Assembly: GCA_902800715.1 (NCBI GenBank) | Contig: CADCFN010000008.1 | Span: forward strand, 62,001 to 126,000 | Reading direction: 5' to 3' | Length of the DNA stretch: 64,000 nucleotides | Source: an uncultured Bacteroidales bacterium | GTDB taxonomy: Bacteria; Bacteroidota; Bacteroidia; Bacteroidales; Muribaculaceae | Shown here: one piece after another, positions 31,855 through 41,806 of the stretch | Position numbering within the stretch: the stretch's first letter is position 1 | Layout of the letters: each line of letters opens with the position of its first letter | Made by a program: the position numbers and the translations under genes | The notes under the pieces: model-generated | What the model saw: the letters and a program-made list of their open reading frames with translations, nothing else | What the model was told of the DNA's origin: nothing | Database searches by the model: none

Positions 31855-34566
31855 ATGGCTAAAAAGAAACGTAATACAGGACTAACTGATGCCCAGGTGC
31901 TTACTAGTCGTGAGCAATATGGCAATAATGTCCTCACACCCCCCGAGCGAGAACCGTTGTGGAAGCAGTTTTTGGGGAAATTCAACGATCCGCTCATCAA
32001 GATTCTCTTGGTGGCGCTTGCTTTATCGTTGGGACTCTCAGTGTATGAGTGCTGCAAATTGAAAATGGGAGGCAGCGTCTTTTTTGAGCCGCTGGGCATC
32101 TTCCTGGCGGTGATGCTTGCCACACTGGTGGGATTCCTTGTCGAGGTGAATGCCAATAAGAAATTCCGCTTGCTCAACCAGTCTGACGACCATGTCAAGG
32201 TCAAGGTGATGCGCAATGGTCATGTCACCCAGGTGCCGCGCTGTGACGTCGTTGTGGACGATATCGTTATCCTGGAGACGGGTGAAAAGGTGCCCGCCGA
32301 CGGTGCCATCATCGACAGCTATAATCTGACGGTTGACGAGAGCTCTTTCACTGGTGAGCCATCGGCATGGAAAACCCATGACACCCAGATAGCCGCTAAA
32401 GCGACCGAAACGACTTATCCCGCCAATGAGCTGCTGCGTGCCAGCACTGTCATCGAGGGCAGTGCGACGATGCGCGTGACTCGCGTTGGTGACAGGACGG
32501 AGTACGGCAAAATCTACCGTGACGCCCAGATTGATAACAATATCCAGACGCCGCTCACTCGACAGCTCGACCGCTTGGGCCGCACCATCTCCTATGGCAG
32601 CTACATCATGGCGGGGTTGCTGGTGCTGGGCCGCATCGTGGAGTTTTTCTGGCGCGGTGGCAGCGAGGGTGTCCTTGAAGATGCACAATACTTCATCGAG
32701 ACCGTCATGCTTGCAGTGACACTGATTGTTGTGTCGGTCCCCGAGGGACTGCCCATGAGCGTTACCTTGTCGCTGGCATTGAGTATGCGCAAGATGCTCA
32801 AGCACAACAACCTCGTGCGCCGCATGCATGCCTGTGAGACGATGGGTGCAGCAACGGTCATCTGTACCGACAAGACAGGTACACTCACGCAGAACCAGAT
32901 GAAGGTCTATCAGGCTCATTTCTATGGTCTGCCCGACGGAGATAAACTCGGTGACAATGAGATAAGCACAATTGTGCGGGAGAACATATCCTGCAACAGC
33001 ACGGCCTATCTTGATGACAGCGACCCCAACAATATGATGGCGCTGGGCAACCCCACCGAGGGCGCCCTGTTGCTATGGTTGCATGAGGCGGGCTATGACT
33101 ACTTGGCAACGCGCGATGAATGCGAGGCGCTAGAGCAAATGCCTTTCTCGACAATGACCAAGTTCATGGCGACAATCGTCGAAAGTTCCACGGGTAAGCG
33201 CCTGTTGTTGCTCAAGGGCGCCCCTGAGATTGTTATGCGTCTGTGTAACAGTGTGTTGGGTGGCGTCACCTTCCAACAGGTGAGTGATGAGTTGACGACC
33301 TATCAGACCAAGGCGATGCGCACCCTGGCGTTTGCCTATTGCGAACTCCCGAAAGACGCCGACCCCAAAGAGGCCCTCTCGTTGCTCAAAGCCGGCAATG
33401 CACCGGCACTCACATTCCTGGGCATTGTCGCCATTAGCGACCCTGTACGTCCCGATGTGCCCGATGCCATCCAGGACTGCCGCAATGCGGGCGTCAAGGT
33501 GAAAATTGTCACCGGTGACACTGCCGCAACGGCAAGGGAAGTGGGACGTCAGGTGGGGCTGTGGACCGATGACGATTCTGACGACGCCATCATTACGGGG
33601 CCTGATTTTGCCGCCCTTGACGATACCGAAGCATCCAAGCGCGCCGCTGCCATCAAAATCATGTCGCGTGCGCGTCCCGACGACAAGATGCGTCTGGTGC
33701 GCCTGCTGCAGCAGCGGGGCGAGGTGGTCGCTGTCACTGGCGACGGCACCAACGATGCTCCAGCACTCAACGCCGCCCAAGTGGGCATGTCGATGGGCGA
33801 CGGCACTGCTGTCGCTAAGGAGGCTAGCGATATCACTATTCTGGACAATTCGTTTGCCAGCATCAACAAGGCGGTGCTGTGGGGACGTTCCCTGTACAGC
33901 AACATCCAGCGTTTCATCCTGTTCCAGCTGGCTGTGAATGTGTGTGCCTGCCTCGTGGTCGCCATCTGCTCGTTTTTCAGCAAGCAGCCGGCGCTCACGG
34001 TGACTCAGATGCTGTGGGTAAACCTGATAATGGATACTTTTGCCGCTCTGGCACTGGCTTCGCTGCCGCCCAACAGTGTCCTCATGCGCCAGCAGCCGCG
34101 CGATTCCCATGCAAGCATCATTACCTCTGATATGATGAAATTCATCATGGTGACGGGTGTTATCTTTGCGGTACTGATGATTGCGCTGTATTATTTCTTC
34201 ATTCGAGAGGCAAATGGCGGACCGATTTTCGTGCGTGGCATCAATCCCAATATCAATCCGCATGAAATGGGTATTTTCTTCAGCGTGTTCGTCTTCCTGC
34301 AGTTCTGGAATATGTTGAATGCCAGGGCTTTTGCGACAGGAAAGAATGTTTTCAACAATATGAAGGGCAGTCGCGTGTTCTGGGCAGTGGTGATGGTTAT
34401 TTTCATCGGTCAGATACTCATTGTTCAGTGCTGCTATCAGCTCTTTGATTGTGCACCTCTAAGTTTCACCGATTGGCTGATGGTCATCTTCGGCACATCG
34501 CCGGTGCTCTTTTTGAGTCTGTTTGTCAAGAAAGTGAAGAATCGGAGTGTGAAGTCACAACAATGA
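31855..34566 (+). CDS. Calcium-translocating P-type ATPase, PMCA type
   Basis: A 903-residue P2-type ATPase that pumps Ca2+ out of the cytoplasm across the inner membrane. The phosphorylated Asp339 lies in CTDKTGTLTQNQ. Other signatures are the TGEP-like FTGEPSA (actuator), KGAPE in the nucleotide domain, VTGDTAATA, and the hinge GDGTNDAPAL. The helix-4 PEGLP motif and the ALPPN region of helix 6 are visible, consistent with Ca2+ specificity of the PMCA kind. Length is normal for bacterial members. A terminator precedes it, so it is transcribed alone. Calcium export may be relevant to the many calcium-loop proteins nearby, but that is only a thought. Confidence 0.92.
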   Translation: MAKKKRNTGLTDAQVLTSREQYGNNVLTPPEREPLWKQFLGKFNDPLIKILLVALALSLGLSVYECCKLKMGGSVFFEPLGIFLAVMLATLVGFLVEVNANKKFRLLNQSDDHVKVKVMRNGHVTQVPRCDVVVDDIVILETGEKVPADGAIIDSYNLTVDESSFTGEPSAWKTHDTQIAAKATETTYPANELLRASTVIEGSATMRVTRVGDRTEYGKIYRDAQIDNNIQTPLTRQLDRLGRTISYGSYIMAGLLVLGRIVEFFWRGGSEGVLEDAQYFIETVMLAVTLIVVSVPEGLPMSVTLSLALSMRKMLKHNNLVRRMHACETMGAATVICTDKTGTLTQNQMKVYQAHFYGLPDGDKLGDNEISTIVRENISCNSTAYLDDSDPNNMMALGNPTEGALLLWLHEAGYDYLATRDECEALEQMPFSTMTKFMATIVESSTGKRLLLLKGAPEIVMRLCNSVLGGVTFQQVSDELTTYQTKAMRTLAFAYCELPKDADPKEALSLLKAGNAPALTFLGIVAISDPVRPDVPDAIQDCRNAGVKVKIVTGDTAATAREVGRQVGLWTDDDSDDAIITGPDFAALDDTEASKRAAAIKIMSRARPDDKMRLVRLLQQRGEVVAVTGDGTNDAPALNAAQVGMSMGDGTAVAKEASDITILDNSFASINKAVLWGRSLYSNIQRFILFQLAVNVCACLVVAICSFFSKQPALTVTQMLWVNLIMDTFAALALASLPPNSVLMRQQPRDSHASIITSDMMKFIMVTGVIFAVLMIALYYFFIREANGGPIFVRGINPNINPHEMGIFFSVFVFLQFWNMLNARAFATGKNVFNNMKGSRVFWAVVMVIFIGQILIVQCCYQLFDCAPLSFTDWLMVIFGTSPVLFLSLFVKKVKNRSVKSQQ

Positions 34567-34631
34567 GCCCTGATGAAACAATAAAGTATCAAAAAAATCA
34601 AGATTTTTTTTGTCATTTCGTTTTTTCTATC

Positions 34632-34640
34632 TATTTTTGC
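34632..34640 (+). promoter_or_regulatory. -7 box for the secreted 406-residue protein
   Basis: TATTTTTGC lies 57 bp before the chosen start at 34698. Confidence 0.55.
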
Positions 34641-34697
34641 AATAACTATATACTTAATCCAACTGATTTCGATAATAACAAATAATAATTAATGATT

Positions 34698-35918
34698 ATG
34701 AAGAAGTATTTACTCTCAATTGTTGCATTTGCTTTTGCTGGCTTCGGCATTGCTAACGCCGCAGTTTCTGTGACTTATGCAAATACTCCCCAGCCTGCAA
34801 ACGACACGTTGATGTTCGCGCTGCCTGTTGACGTGAACGTGTATCAGGACATCCAGAATTATCCTGATGCTGATCCCGACTCACGCATGATGAAATTCCA
34901 GCCTGAGTACCTGGTAACTGCTAAGGATTTCACCAAGGGTGACATTACCAAGGGTACCGCTAACCTGCCTGCTAACGCAAAGGTTATCGGCTTGGGACTT
35001 GACGGTTATGATGTGGCTACCGACTATGCCAGCACCAAGGGCGTTTACCTTGATGTGACAGCATGGTGTCGCAACATCCCTGCCGACCTGATGGTAATGG
35101 AAAACTTTGACGAGTTGCTTGAGGGTTACAAGACCAATAAGCCCAAAGGTGACCTGTTCACTGATACCGTTGCCAATCCTGGTGAGCGTCACATCCCCGG
35201 TTTCCCCGGCTTCCACTGTGTGTTTGACCCCGAGGCCAATGCCGAGAATCCCGGCTCTATCGTGGACATCCCCTTCGATAATCCCGATTCAAGAGGCAAA
35301 TTCGTTCCGTTCTGGTACAAGGGTGAGAACATCTACCTGACCTTGTGGATGATTAACTGTGAGGACATTCACATGAAGTATCGTTACATGGCATTTGACG
35401 ATGCCGAGGCCGAGACCGCCAGCCTGATGCGCTCGGGTGCCTTCTGCTTCAGCGATGCCACCTACGAGTACATTGCCGAGTACTTTGGCGTACAACTCAT
35501 GTATGACTTGCCCATCCACCGCCTGCCCGCTTTCCGCACTCCCTATTACACCAATGATATCCGTGTCACCGTTGAGGGTAGGAACGCATTCATTGAGCTG
35601 CAGGATGAAGATGGCAACGTCATGACTCCCGCCGAGGATGACAACTACTACAGTCTGGACCACACCAAGCGGTATATCCTCTATGTTGACAGCAATGAAG
35701 GTGTGGAACTTGCCTTTGATGACATCTACTCCGATATCGATGTACTCGTGAAGAAGGAGGGTACCGCAGTCGAGGAAGTGAACGCCACCAAGACCGTAGC
35801 CAATGTTGTTTACTACAACCTCGCCGGTCAGCAGAGCGCACAGCCCGTCAGTGGTGTGAACATCGTTGTCACCACCTACAGTGACGGCAGCACCACCACC
35901 GCCAAGGTCATCAAGTGA
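34698..35918 (+). CDS. Secreted protein with T9SS-like C-terminal domain, function unknown
   Basis: A 406-residue exported protein. The signal peptide (about residues 1-22, ending FGIANAA) starts at the ATG at 34698; an ATG two codons earlier is the alternative. The body is acidic, with many Asp, Asn and Tyr residues, and I recognise no catalytic motif. The last 45 residues (VVYYNLAGQQSAQPVSGVN then IVVTTYSDG and KVIK) are closely similar to the end of the giant protein at 24146. This shared tail resembles T9SS type A sorting domains. A terminator follows. Confidence 0.7.
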   Translation: MKKYLLSIVAFAFAGFGIANAAVSVTYANTPQPANDTLMFALPVDVNVYQDIQNYPDADPDSRMMKFQPEYLVTAKDFTKGDITKGTANLPANAKVIGLGLDGYDVATDYASTKGVYLDVTAWCRNIPADLMVMENFDELLEGYKTNKPKGDLFTDTVANPGERHIPGFPGFHCVFDPEANAENPGSIVDIPFDNPDSRGKFVPFWYKGENIYLTLWMINCEDIHMKYRYMAFDDAEAETASLMRSGAFCFSDATYEYIAEYFGVQLMYDLPIHRLPAFRTPYYTNDIRVTVEGRNAFIELQDEDGNVMTPAEDDNYYSLDHTKRYILYVDSNEGVELAFDDIYSDIDVLVKKEGTAVEEVNATKTVANVVYYNLAGQQSAQPVSGVNIVVTTYSDGSTTTAKVIK

Positions 35919-35945
35919 TTAGCTTTTAGCTATTAGCGCTTTAGC
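35918..35945. repeat. Heptamer repeats after the secreted protein gene
   Basis: TTAGCTT, TTAGCTA and TTAGCGC-like units begin at the stop codon of the gene. Confidence 0.6.
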
Positions 35946-35956
35946 AAGATTAATGA

Positions 35957-35989
35957 CAGGCGTCTCATTGTTGGGACGTCTGTTTTTTT
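35957..35989 (+). terminator. Rho-independent terminator
   Basis: CAGGCGTCTC pairs with GGGACGTCTG (wobbles included) around ATTGTT and is followed by seven T residues. Confidence 0.75.
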
Positions 35990-36023
35990 CATATAAATGG
36001 TTGATAATATTAAGAATCATCAT

Positions 36024-36031
36024 TACCTTTG
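36024..36031 (+). promoter_or_regulatory. -7 box for the GH18 utilisation locus
   Basis: TACCTTTG, 27 bp before the ATG at 36059. A TTGA at 36001 is at a reasonable distance for a -33 element. Confidence 0.6.
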
Positions 36032-36058
36032 TGACATAAACATCAACCAATTTTTATA

Positions 36059-39000
36059 ATGAAGATGAGAAAACTGATATTTAAGTTCCGTCATCTGGTC
36101 AGGCTGTTGGCGGTGGCGGCGCTCGTTATGGGCGGCGGCACGGTACTGGCAGCGCCTTCGCCGCAGACACAGAGTGGCGCGGTGCAGGCCTCGACGGTGA
36201 CAGGACTGGTGCTTGACGAGAATGGCGACCCCGTCATTGGGGCGACCGTGAGTGCCAAGGGACTCAATGCAACTGCCGTCACGGGCTTTGACGGGCGTTT
36301 TGCCATTCAGGCACCGCAGGGCTCGACCCTGGTTGTGAGTTATGTGGGCTACGGCACCCGTGAGGTGCCGGTCGATGGCAATGACTTGACCATCAGCCTG
36401 ATGCAGGATGCCCAAGTGCTGAATGAGGTCGTTGTCACCGCCCTCGGTATCAAAAAGGAGGCTAAGTCGCTCTCCTACAACGTGCAGCAGATGAGCGGTG
36501 ATGCGCTGATGCGTGTGCAGGACGCCAACTTCGTCAATTCGCTGGCGGGCAAGGTCGCTGGTGTGACCATTAACGCCAGCGCGACGGGTGCGGGCGGCAG
36601 CAGCCGCGTCGTGATGCGCGGTGCCAAGTCCATCAACGGCAACAACAATGTACTCTACGTCGTGGACGGTATTCCCATGCAAAACCTCTCCAGCGAGCAG
36701 CCCGAGGGCATCTTTGCCGGAGCGGGCCAGACGGGTGATGCCACCAGCAACATCAACCCCGATGACATCGAGAGCATCAGTGCCCTGACAGGCCCCACAG
36801 CGGCCGCCCTCTACGGTGCCAATGCCGCCAATGGTGTCATCATCATCACGACCAAGCGCGGCCGTGAGGGTAGGGTGGATGTGACCTACAACGGCAGTTT
36901 CCAGTTCTCGCGCCCCTTTGTTCTGCCCCGTTTCCAGAACCAATATGGTCCCAGCGAGACGGGCAGTTACTTCAGTTGGGGTGAGAAATTGGATAAGCCC
37001 AGCAGTTATCGTCCCGCCGACTTTTTCCAGACGGGTGCCCACATCGCCAACTCGGTGAGCCTGAGCACCGGCACCGAAAAAAATCAGACCTATCTGTCGC
37101 TTGGTGCCACCAATGCCCAGGGCATCATCCACAGCAACAACTACGATCGCTATAATGTCTCGGTTCGCAATACGACTAAATTCCTCGACAACCGCATGAC
37201 GCTCGACTTGGGCTATATGCTTGCCGCCGTCAAGGAGCAGAACATGATCAGCCAGGGCCAGTACCACAATCCGCTAGTACCGGTCTATCTGTTCCCGGCA
37301 GGCGATGATTTCTCCAAGTTGGGCTATTACGAGCGCTATGACACGGGCCGCAATTTCCCCGTGCAGTATTGGCCATACAACTACGACATCTCGATGGAGA
37401 ATCCCTATTGGGAGACCGAGCGCGAGCGTTTCATCAATCACAAGGAGCGCCATCAGGCGACCGTCTCGCTCAACTGGCGCATCACCCCGTGGCTGGATAT
37501 CACGGGCCGTGCGAAGTATGACAAGAGCAGTGACAAGTACGAGGAGAAGTTCTACGCCTCGACCAACACGCTCTATGCCTCCAAATACGGCCACTACGGT
37601 CTGCGCAACGTGAGCAACCGCCAGCTGTATGCCGAGGTGTTCGCCAAGGTCAATAAATACTTTGCCGACAACCGTTGGAACCTGAGCGGTGTGCTGGGTA
37701 CGAGTTTTGACCAGCGCGACAACAGCATCGAGGGTTTCAGTGGTCACCTGAAGGGTACTGCCAACAAGTTCACCCTCGCCAACGTCGAGACCTCCAACTC
37801 GACCTTCAAACCCGTGCAGAGCGGTTATCGCACCCAGTTGCAGAGCGTCTATGCCACCGCCCAGTTGGGCTATCGTGGTATGGCTTATATCGACGTGACT
37901 GCCCGCAACGACTGGTCCAGCAAGTTGGAAAAGAGCTATTTCTACTGGTCGGCTGGCGTGTCTGCCATCTGGACCGACATCATTCCCGTTCTCGGGCGTG
38001 GCGGCTGGCTCACATACCTCAAAACCCGCGTGGGCTACTCCCAGGTGGGTAACGAGCCCAATGAGCCGTTCTTGACGCATGAGACCTATGCCATCAACCC
38101 CTCGACGGGCCTTGCCGAGACCTCGACGCGCATGCTCACCGACCTTAAACCCGAGCGCACCGACTCATGGGAGGCTGGTATTGACCTGTACATGTTCAGC
38201 AGCCGTCTGAAAGTGAATGCGACGCTCTACAAGTCCAGCACGCGCAACCAGTTCTTCTATCCCGCCTTGCCCGCCTCGTCGGGTTACACCAGTGCGGTAG
38301 TCAACGGTGGCCGTGTGGACAACAAGGGCGTGGAACTCACCGCTCACTACACGCAGCCCATCGGAGCCCTCACTTGGGAAACTTTTGTGACCTGGACACT
38401 CAACCGCAACAAGGTGAAGCAGTTGCTCAAGAACTGGCGCAATCCCATCGACGGCGAGATTTACAATCTGGACGAACTCTACATGGGTGGCACTTCGGGC
38501 TACCAGATACGCCTGACTGAGGGCGGAACGCTGAGCGACGTGTATGTCTCCACGCTCAAGACCGACGAGCATGGCGCCATCTACGTCAATCCCGAGCGCC
38601 AGACCGTTGAGGCCAATCCCAACAACAATGCCTATTACATCTACGCTGGTCAGGCGGCACCCCGCTACAATCTGTCGTGGGGCAACTCGCTGTCCTTCAA
38701 GGGTGTGACTGTTTCGGCATTGCTGGCATACCGCAACGGCGGTATCGTCGTGAGCGAGACACAGGCCATTTTGGACTACTATGGCGCCAGCGAGGCCACA
38801 CAAGACGCCCGCAACGACGGCGGCGTGGTCATCAACGGCAAGAAAATCAATGCCCAGGGCTACTACCAGACCGTGGGCAATCCCAACGGCACGGTCGATT
38901 CCCGTTATGTCTATAGCGCGACCAACCTCAGGCTCGCCGAGTTGAGCGTCGGCTATGACGTGCCCGTTTACCGCTGGGTGAAGTGGATAAAGGGCCTGAA

Positions 39001-39157
39001 TGTGTCCTTTGTGGCACACAACCTGTGTATGCTCTACAACAAGGCCCCCTATGACCCCGAGGCGACCTCCAACACGGGCACCTACTACCAGGGCATCGAC
39101 TACTTCATGCAGCCCAGCCTGCGTTCGATGGGATTTAATGTGAAACTCAAATTCTGA
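36059..39157 (+). CDS. SusC/RagA-type TonB-dependent transporter of the GH18 locus
   Basis: A 1032-residue outer-membrane receptor. The signal peptide (about residues 1-32) is followed by a carboxypeptidase-regulatory-like domain (about 50-115; VTGLVLDENGDPVIGATV, ending with VTALGIKKE as TonB-box region), then the plug (VLYVVDGIPM, DDIESISALTGPTAAALYG, NGVIIITTKRG). The rest is beta-barrel ending in an aromatic residue (LKF). It heads a four-gene run with SusD, GH18 and DUF1735-LamG, so the imported ligand is probably an oligosaccharide released from glycoproteins by GH18. The next ATG is 7 bp after its stop. Confidence 0.92.
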   Translation: MKMRKLIFKFRHLVRLLAVAALVMGGGTVLAAPSPQTQSGAVQASTVTGLVLDENGDPVIGATVSAKGLNATAVTGFDGRFAIQAPQGSTLVVSYVGYGTREVPVDGNDLTISLMQDAQVLNEVVVTALGIKKEAKSLSYNVQQMSGDALMRVQDANFVNSLAGKVAGVTINASATGAGGSSRVVMRGAKSINGNNNVLYVVDGIPMQNLSSEQPEGIFAGAGQTGDATSNINPDDIESISALTGPTAAALYGANAANGVIIITTKRGREGRVDVTYNGSFQFSRPFVLPRFQNQYGPSETGSYFSWGEKLDKPSSYRPADFFQTGAHIANSVSLSTGTEKNQTYLSLGATNAQGIIHSNNYDRYNVSVRNTTKFLDNRMTLDLGYMLAAVKEQNMISQGQYHNPLVPVYLFPAGDDFSKLGYYERYDTGRNFPVQYWPYNYDISMENPYWETERERFINHKERHQATVSLNWRITPWLDITGRAKYDKSSDKYEEKFYASTNTLYASKYGHYGLRNVSNRQLYAEVFAKVNKYFADNRWNLSGVLGTSFDQRDNSIEGFSGHLKGTANKFTLANVETSNSTFKPVQSGYRTQLQSVYATAQLGYRGMAYIDVTARNDWSSKLEKSYFYWSAGVSAIWTDIIPVLGRGGWLTYLKTRVGYSQVGNEPNEPFLTHETYAINPSTGLAETSTRMLTDLKPERTDSWEAGIDLYMFSSRLKVNATLYKSSTRNQFFYPALPASSGYTSAVVNGGRVDNKGVELTAHYTQPIGALTWETFVTWTLNRNKVKQLLKNWRNPIDGEIYNLDELYMGGTSGYQIRLTEGGTLSDVYVSTLKTDEHGAIYVNPERQTVEANPNNNAYYIYAGQAAPRYNLSWGNSLSFKGVTVSALLAYRNGGIVVSETQAILDYYGASEATQDARNDGGVVINGKKINAQGYYQTVGNPNGTVDSRYVYSATNLRLAELSVGYDVPVYRWVKWIKGLNVSFVAHNLCMLYNKAPYDPEATSNTGTYYQGIDYFMQPSLRSMGFNVKLKF

Positions 39158-39164
39158 TACGGCT

Positions 39165-40793
39165 ATGAAGACAAGAATCATCATCAGTATAGCTGTCGCC
39201 GTGATGTTGGCGGCATGCACCAAGTCGTTTGACGAAATTAACACCAACCAGCACCAGCTCACTGACGAGGAACTCGCCAACGACTACCAGAACGTGGGCG
39301 CCTTTTTCTCCCAGATGGTCAATCGTGTCGTCCTCTTCGACGATGGGTCGGGCAATTGCCTCTCATCGGACTATCAGGTGGCGCAGGGCTTGAGCGCCGA
39401 TGCCTTTTCGGGCTATCTGGCGCTGACGGGCACCTGGCGCAACGGCGTTCACAACGGTTCCTACAGCTTCGTGAGCGGGTGGTATGACCAGATGTTCACC
39501 CGTGCCTTCAGCGAGGTCATGCCCGCCTGGCAGCGCGTTACTAAGGTTGCTGGCGAGATGAATCAGCCCGCTGTTGCAGCACTGGCGACCATCGTCAAGG
39601 TCGAGGCGCTGCACCGCGTGACCGACATGTACGGTCCCATCCCTTATATCCATTTCGGTAGCGGTGCGCTGGGAACGGCTTATGACCGCCAGCAGGAGGT
39701 GTATAAAAAGTTCTTTGAGGAACTGGACGAGGCCATCAATGTGCTCATGCCGCTTGCCGAGTCTGGCGGCGTCTTGCTGCCCGACTATGACAACGTCTAT
39801 GAGGGCAACGTGATGCGTTGGGTGAAGTTTGCCAACACGTTGCGCCTGCGCCTGGCGCTGCGTGTGGTCTATGCCGACCCCGCACTGGCGCAGCAGGAGG
39901 CCGAGAAATCTGCGGCATGTCCTGCAGGCTTCATCGAGACGGCTGCCGAGCGTGCCCAGTTGCTGCACGGCCGCCTGACCTACTTCCACCCGAACTATGA
40001 CATGGCCTACAACTTCAATGCGGGCGAGGTGCGCATGGGTGCCTCTATGGACTGCTACATGAACGGCTACAGTGACCCGCGTTTGGCTGCCTACTTCTTG
40101 CCAGCCACCAACGACAACAAGTACCATGGCGTGCGCCTGGGCGTCCACAACATGAATCCCACGCGCTATGCCGGCGTGTATGTTTCCAACCTGAACATCG
40201 ACCAAGCCACCACGCCCATTGTGTGGATGACGGCTGCCGAGAGCTACTTCCTGCGTGCCGAGGCTGCCCTGCGCGGATGGAACATGGGTGGCACGGCACG
40301 GGCATTCTATGAAGCGGGAATCCGTGCGTCTTTTGGCGAGAACAACGTGAGCGGTGAAGATGCCTATATCTCCAACACGTCATTGAAGCCCACGCGCTAT
40401 ATGGACCGCACCAACGGCGGCAATGCCATTGCCGCCCCCAGCACGATTACCATCGCCTGGGACGACGCTGCCGACTTTGAGACCAACCTGGAACGCATCA
40501 TCACCCAGAAGTGGATTGCGATGTACCCCGACGGTTGCGAGGGTTGGGCAGAATTCCGCCGCACGGGATATCCTCGCCTGTTGCCCGTCGTGAACAACGA
40601 TAGCCAGGGACTCATCGACACCGACATCCAGGTGCGTCGATGCCCCTTCCCCGTGCAGGAGTATAACACCAACGAGGCTGCCGTGCAGGCTGCTGTCCAG
40701 TTGCTGGGCAGCGAGGCCATGGGCGGCGGTCAGGATAATGGCGGTACCCGCTTGTGGTGGGACCGCAAGCAGTTAACAGTTGATAGTGAATAG
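39165..40793 (+). CDS. SusD/RagB-family nutrient-binding lipoprotein
   Basis: A 542-residue surface lipoprotein of the SusD-like_2 subgroup. The lipobox LAAC places Cys at residue 18, followed by TKSFDEINTNQHQ, typical of this subgroup. Further family features are GNVMRWVKFANTLRLRLALR and TAAESYFLRAEAALRGW (in part), and QKWIAMYPDGCEGWAEFRRTG near the end (in part). The final residues QLTVDSE and the stop are encoded by heptamer repeats. It is the SusC partner and probably selects the glycan. Confidence 0.92.
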   Translation: MKTRIIISIAVAVMLAACTKSFDEINTNQHQLTDEELANDYQNVGAFFSQMVNRVVLFDDGSGNCLSSDYQVAQGLSADAFSGYLALTGTWRNGVHNGSYSFVSGWYDQMFTRAFSEVMPAWQRVTKVAGEMNQPAVAALATIVKVEALHRVTDMYGPIPYIHFGSGALGTAYDRQQEVYKKFFEELDEAINVLMPLAESGGVLLPDYDNVYEGNVMRWVKFANTLRLRLALRVVYADPALAQQEAEKSAACPAGFIETAAERAQLLHGRLTYFHPNYDMAYNFNAGEVRMGASMDCYMNGYSDPRLAAYFLPATNDNKYHGVRLGVHNMNPTRYAGVYVSNLNIDQATTPIVWMTAAESYFLRAEAALRGWNMGGTARAFYEAGIRASFGENNVSGEDAYISNTSLKPTRYMDRTNGGNAIAAPSTITIAWDDAADFETNLERIITQKWIAMYPDGCEGWAEFRRTGYPRLLPVVNNDSQGLIDTDIQVRRCPFPVQEYNTNEAAVQAAVQLLGSEAMGGGQDNGGTRLWWDRKQLTVDSE

Positions 40794-40805
40794 TTAATAG
40801 TTGGT
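40770..40805. repeat. Heptamer repeats overlapping the SusD 3' end
   Basis: AGTTAAC, AGTTGAT, AGTGAAT and AGTTAAT units run through the last codons and the stop of the gene into the 15-bp gap. Confidence 0.75.
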
Positions 40806-40808
40806 AAA

Positions 40809-41744
40809 ATGAAAGTTACAAGATATATCATTGCTGCAGCATTGTTGGCACTGTTCATCTCGTGTGATACCAAGCCCGAGGCGTTGGACCTGCAGCCATT
40901 GAAAGAGTACAGCGAGGAATATTACCAGGCGCTGCGCGACTATAAGGCGACTCCCCACGAAATCTGCTACGTCTATTATGCCGACTGGGCGCCCATCGAG
41001 GGTGCCAGCGGCTACAAGGACCCGGCATCGTGGGGCGAGCGCATCATCGGCTTGCCCGACAGCATCGACATCGTGAACCTGTGGATGGGAATCCCCACGC
41101 CCGAGACGCATCCCGTGGCCTATCAGGACATGATAGAGACGCGCGACAAGAAGGGCACCCGTTTCGTTTTCCATGCCGATGCATCTAACTATAACCACAA
41201 GTTCACCATTGGCGGCATCTCCTACAACCTCTCCAGTGACCGCAGCGAGGAGGCCATTCGTGCCTATGCCCGCTGGGTCTGTGACACGGTTGTCAAGACA
41301 GGCCTTGACGGAGCCGATTTCGACTACGAGGGATGGAACAGCCAGCACCTGACCTGGGCCATCGAGGAATGTGACAAAATCTTCGGTCCCAACGGCCAAT
41401 ATCCCGAGAAACTCGTCATTGTCGATTATTTCTCGGTTTCGCCTCCATTGGCGTGTGACCCCTATGTGGACTACTACGTCAAGCAGGCCTACAGCCAGCA
41501 GGGCGCTGGGGTAGGGGCGACAGGACACCCCGACGAGAAGACGGTCTATTGCGAGTCCTTCGGCCAGAAGCCTACGGGTGGAGAAATCCTCAACTATGCT
41601 GCCTGGGAGCCCGCCACGGGCCACAAGGGAGGCTGTGGCGCCTACTATGTGGAGCGCAACTACTACAACACGAGCGACGGGGTGCCCTACGGTGCCATCC
41701 GCCGTGCCATCCAGATTATGAACCCTGCCAGGAAATCTCAATAA
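40809..41744 (+). CDS. GH18 glycosidase lipoprotein, probable endo-beta-N-acetylglucosaminidase
   Basis: A 311-residue lipoprotein (lipobox FISC, Cys about residue 19). The GH18 catalytic motif LDGADFDYEG gives Asp167, Asp170, Asp172 and the acid/base Glu174. The downstream DYFSVSPP segment may line the substrate cleft. In Bacteroides, GH18 enzymes of this size beside SusCD are endo-beta-N-acetylglucosaminidases that cut the chitobiose core of N-glycans, as in the BT_3987 locus. That role is inferred by position and class; some GH18 members of such loci are non-catalytic, but the full DxxDxDxE is intact here. Cell-surface placement is likely. Confidence 0.82.
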   Translation: MKVTRYIIAAALLALFISCDTKPEALDLQPLKEYSEEYYQALRDYKATPHEICYVYYADWAPIEGASGYKDPASWGERIIGLPDSIDIVNLWMGIPTPETHPVAYQDMIETRDKKGTRFVFHADASNYNHKFTIGGISYNLSSDRSEEAIRAYARWVCDTVVKTGLDGADFDYEGWNSQHLTWAIEECDKIFGPNGQYPEKLVIVDYFSVSPPLACDPYVDYYVKQAYSQQGAGVGATGHPDEKTVYCESFGQKPTGGEILNYAAWEPATGHKGGCGAYYVERNYYNTSDGVPYGAIRRAIQIMNPARKSQ

Positions 41745-41766
41745 TTCGCCCTCAGTGTTAATCTAT

Positions 41767-41786
41767 GCCGTGACTCCGGTCACGGC
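41767..41786 (+). other. Intra-operon hairpin between GH18 and DUF1735 genes
   Basis: GCCGTGAC and its exact complement flank a TCCG loop, giving an 8-bp stem. There is no U tract, so it is more likely an RNA-stability or processing element than a terminator. Confidence 0.55.
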
Positions 41787-41806
41787 CATCAATAAAACAG
41801 ACAACA

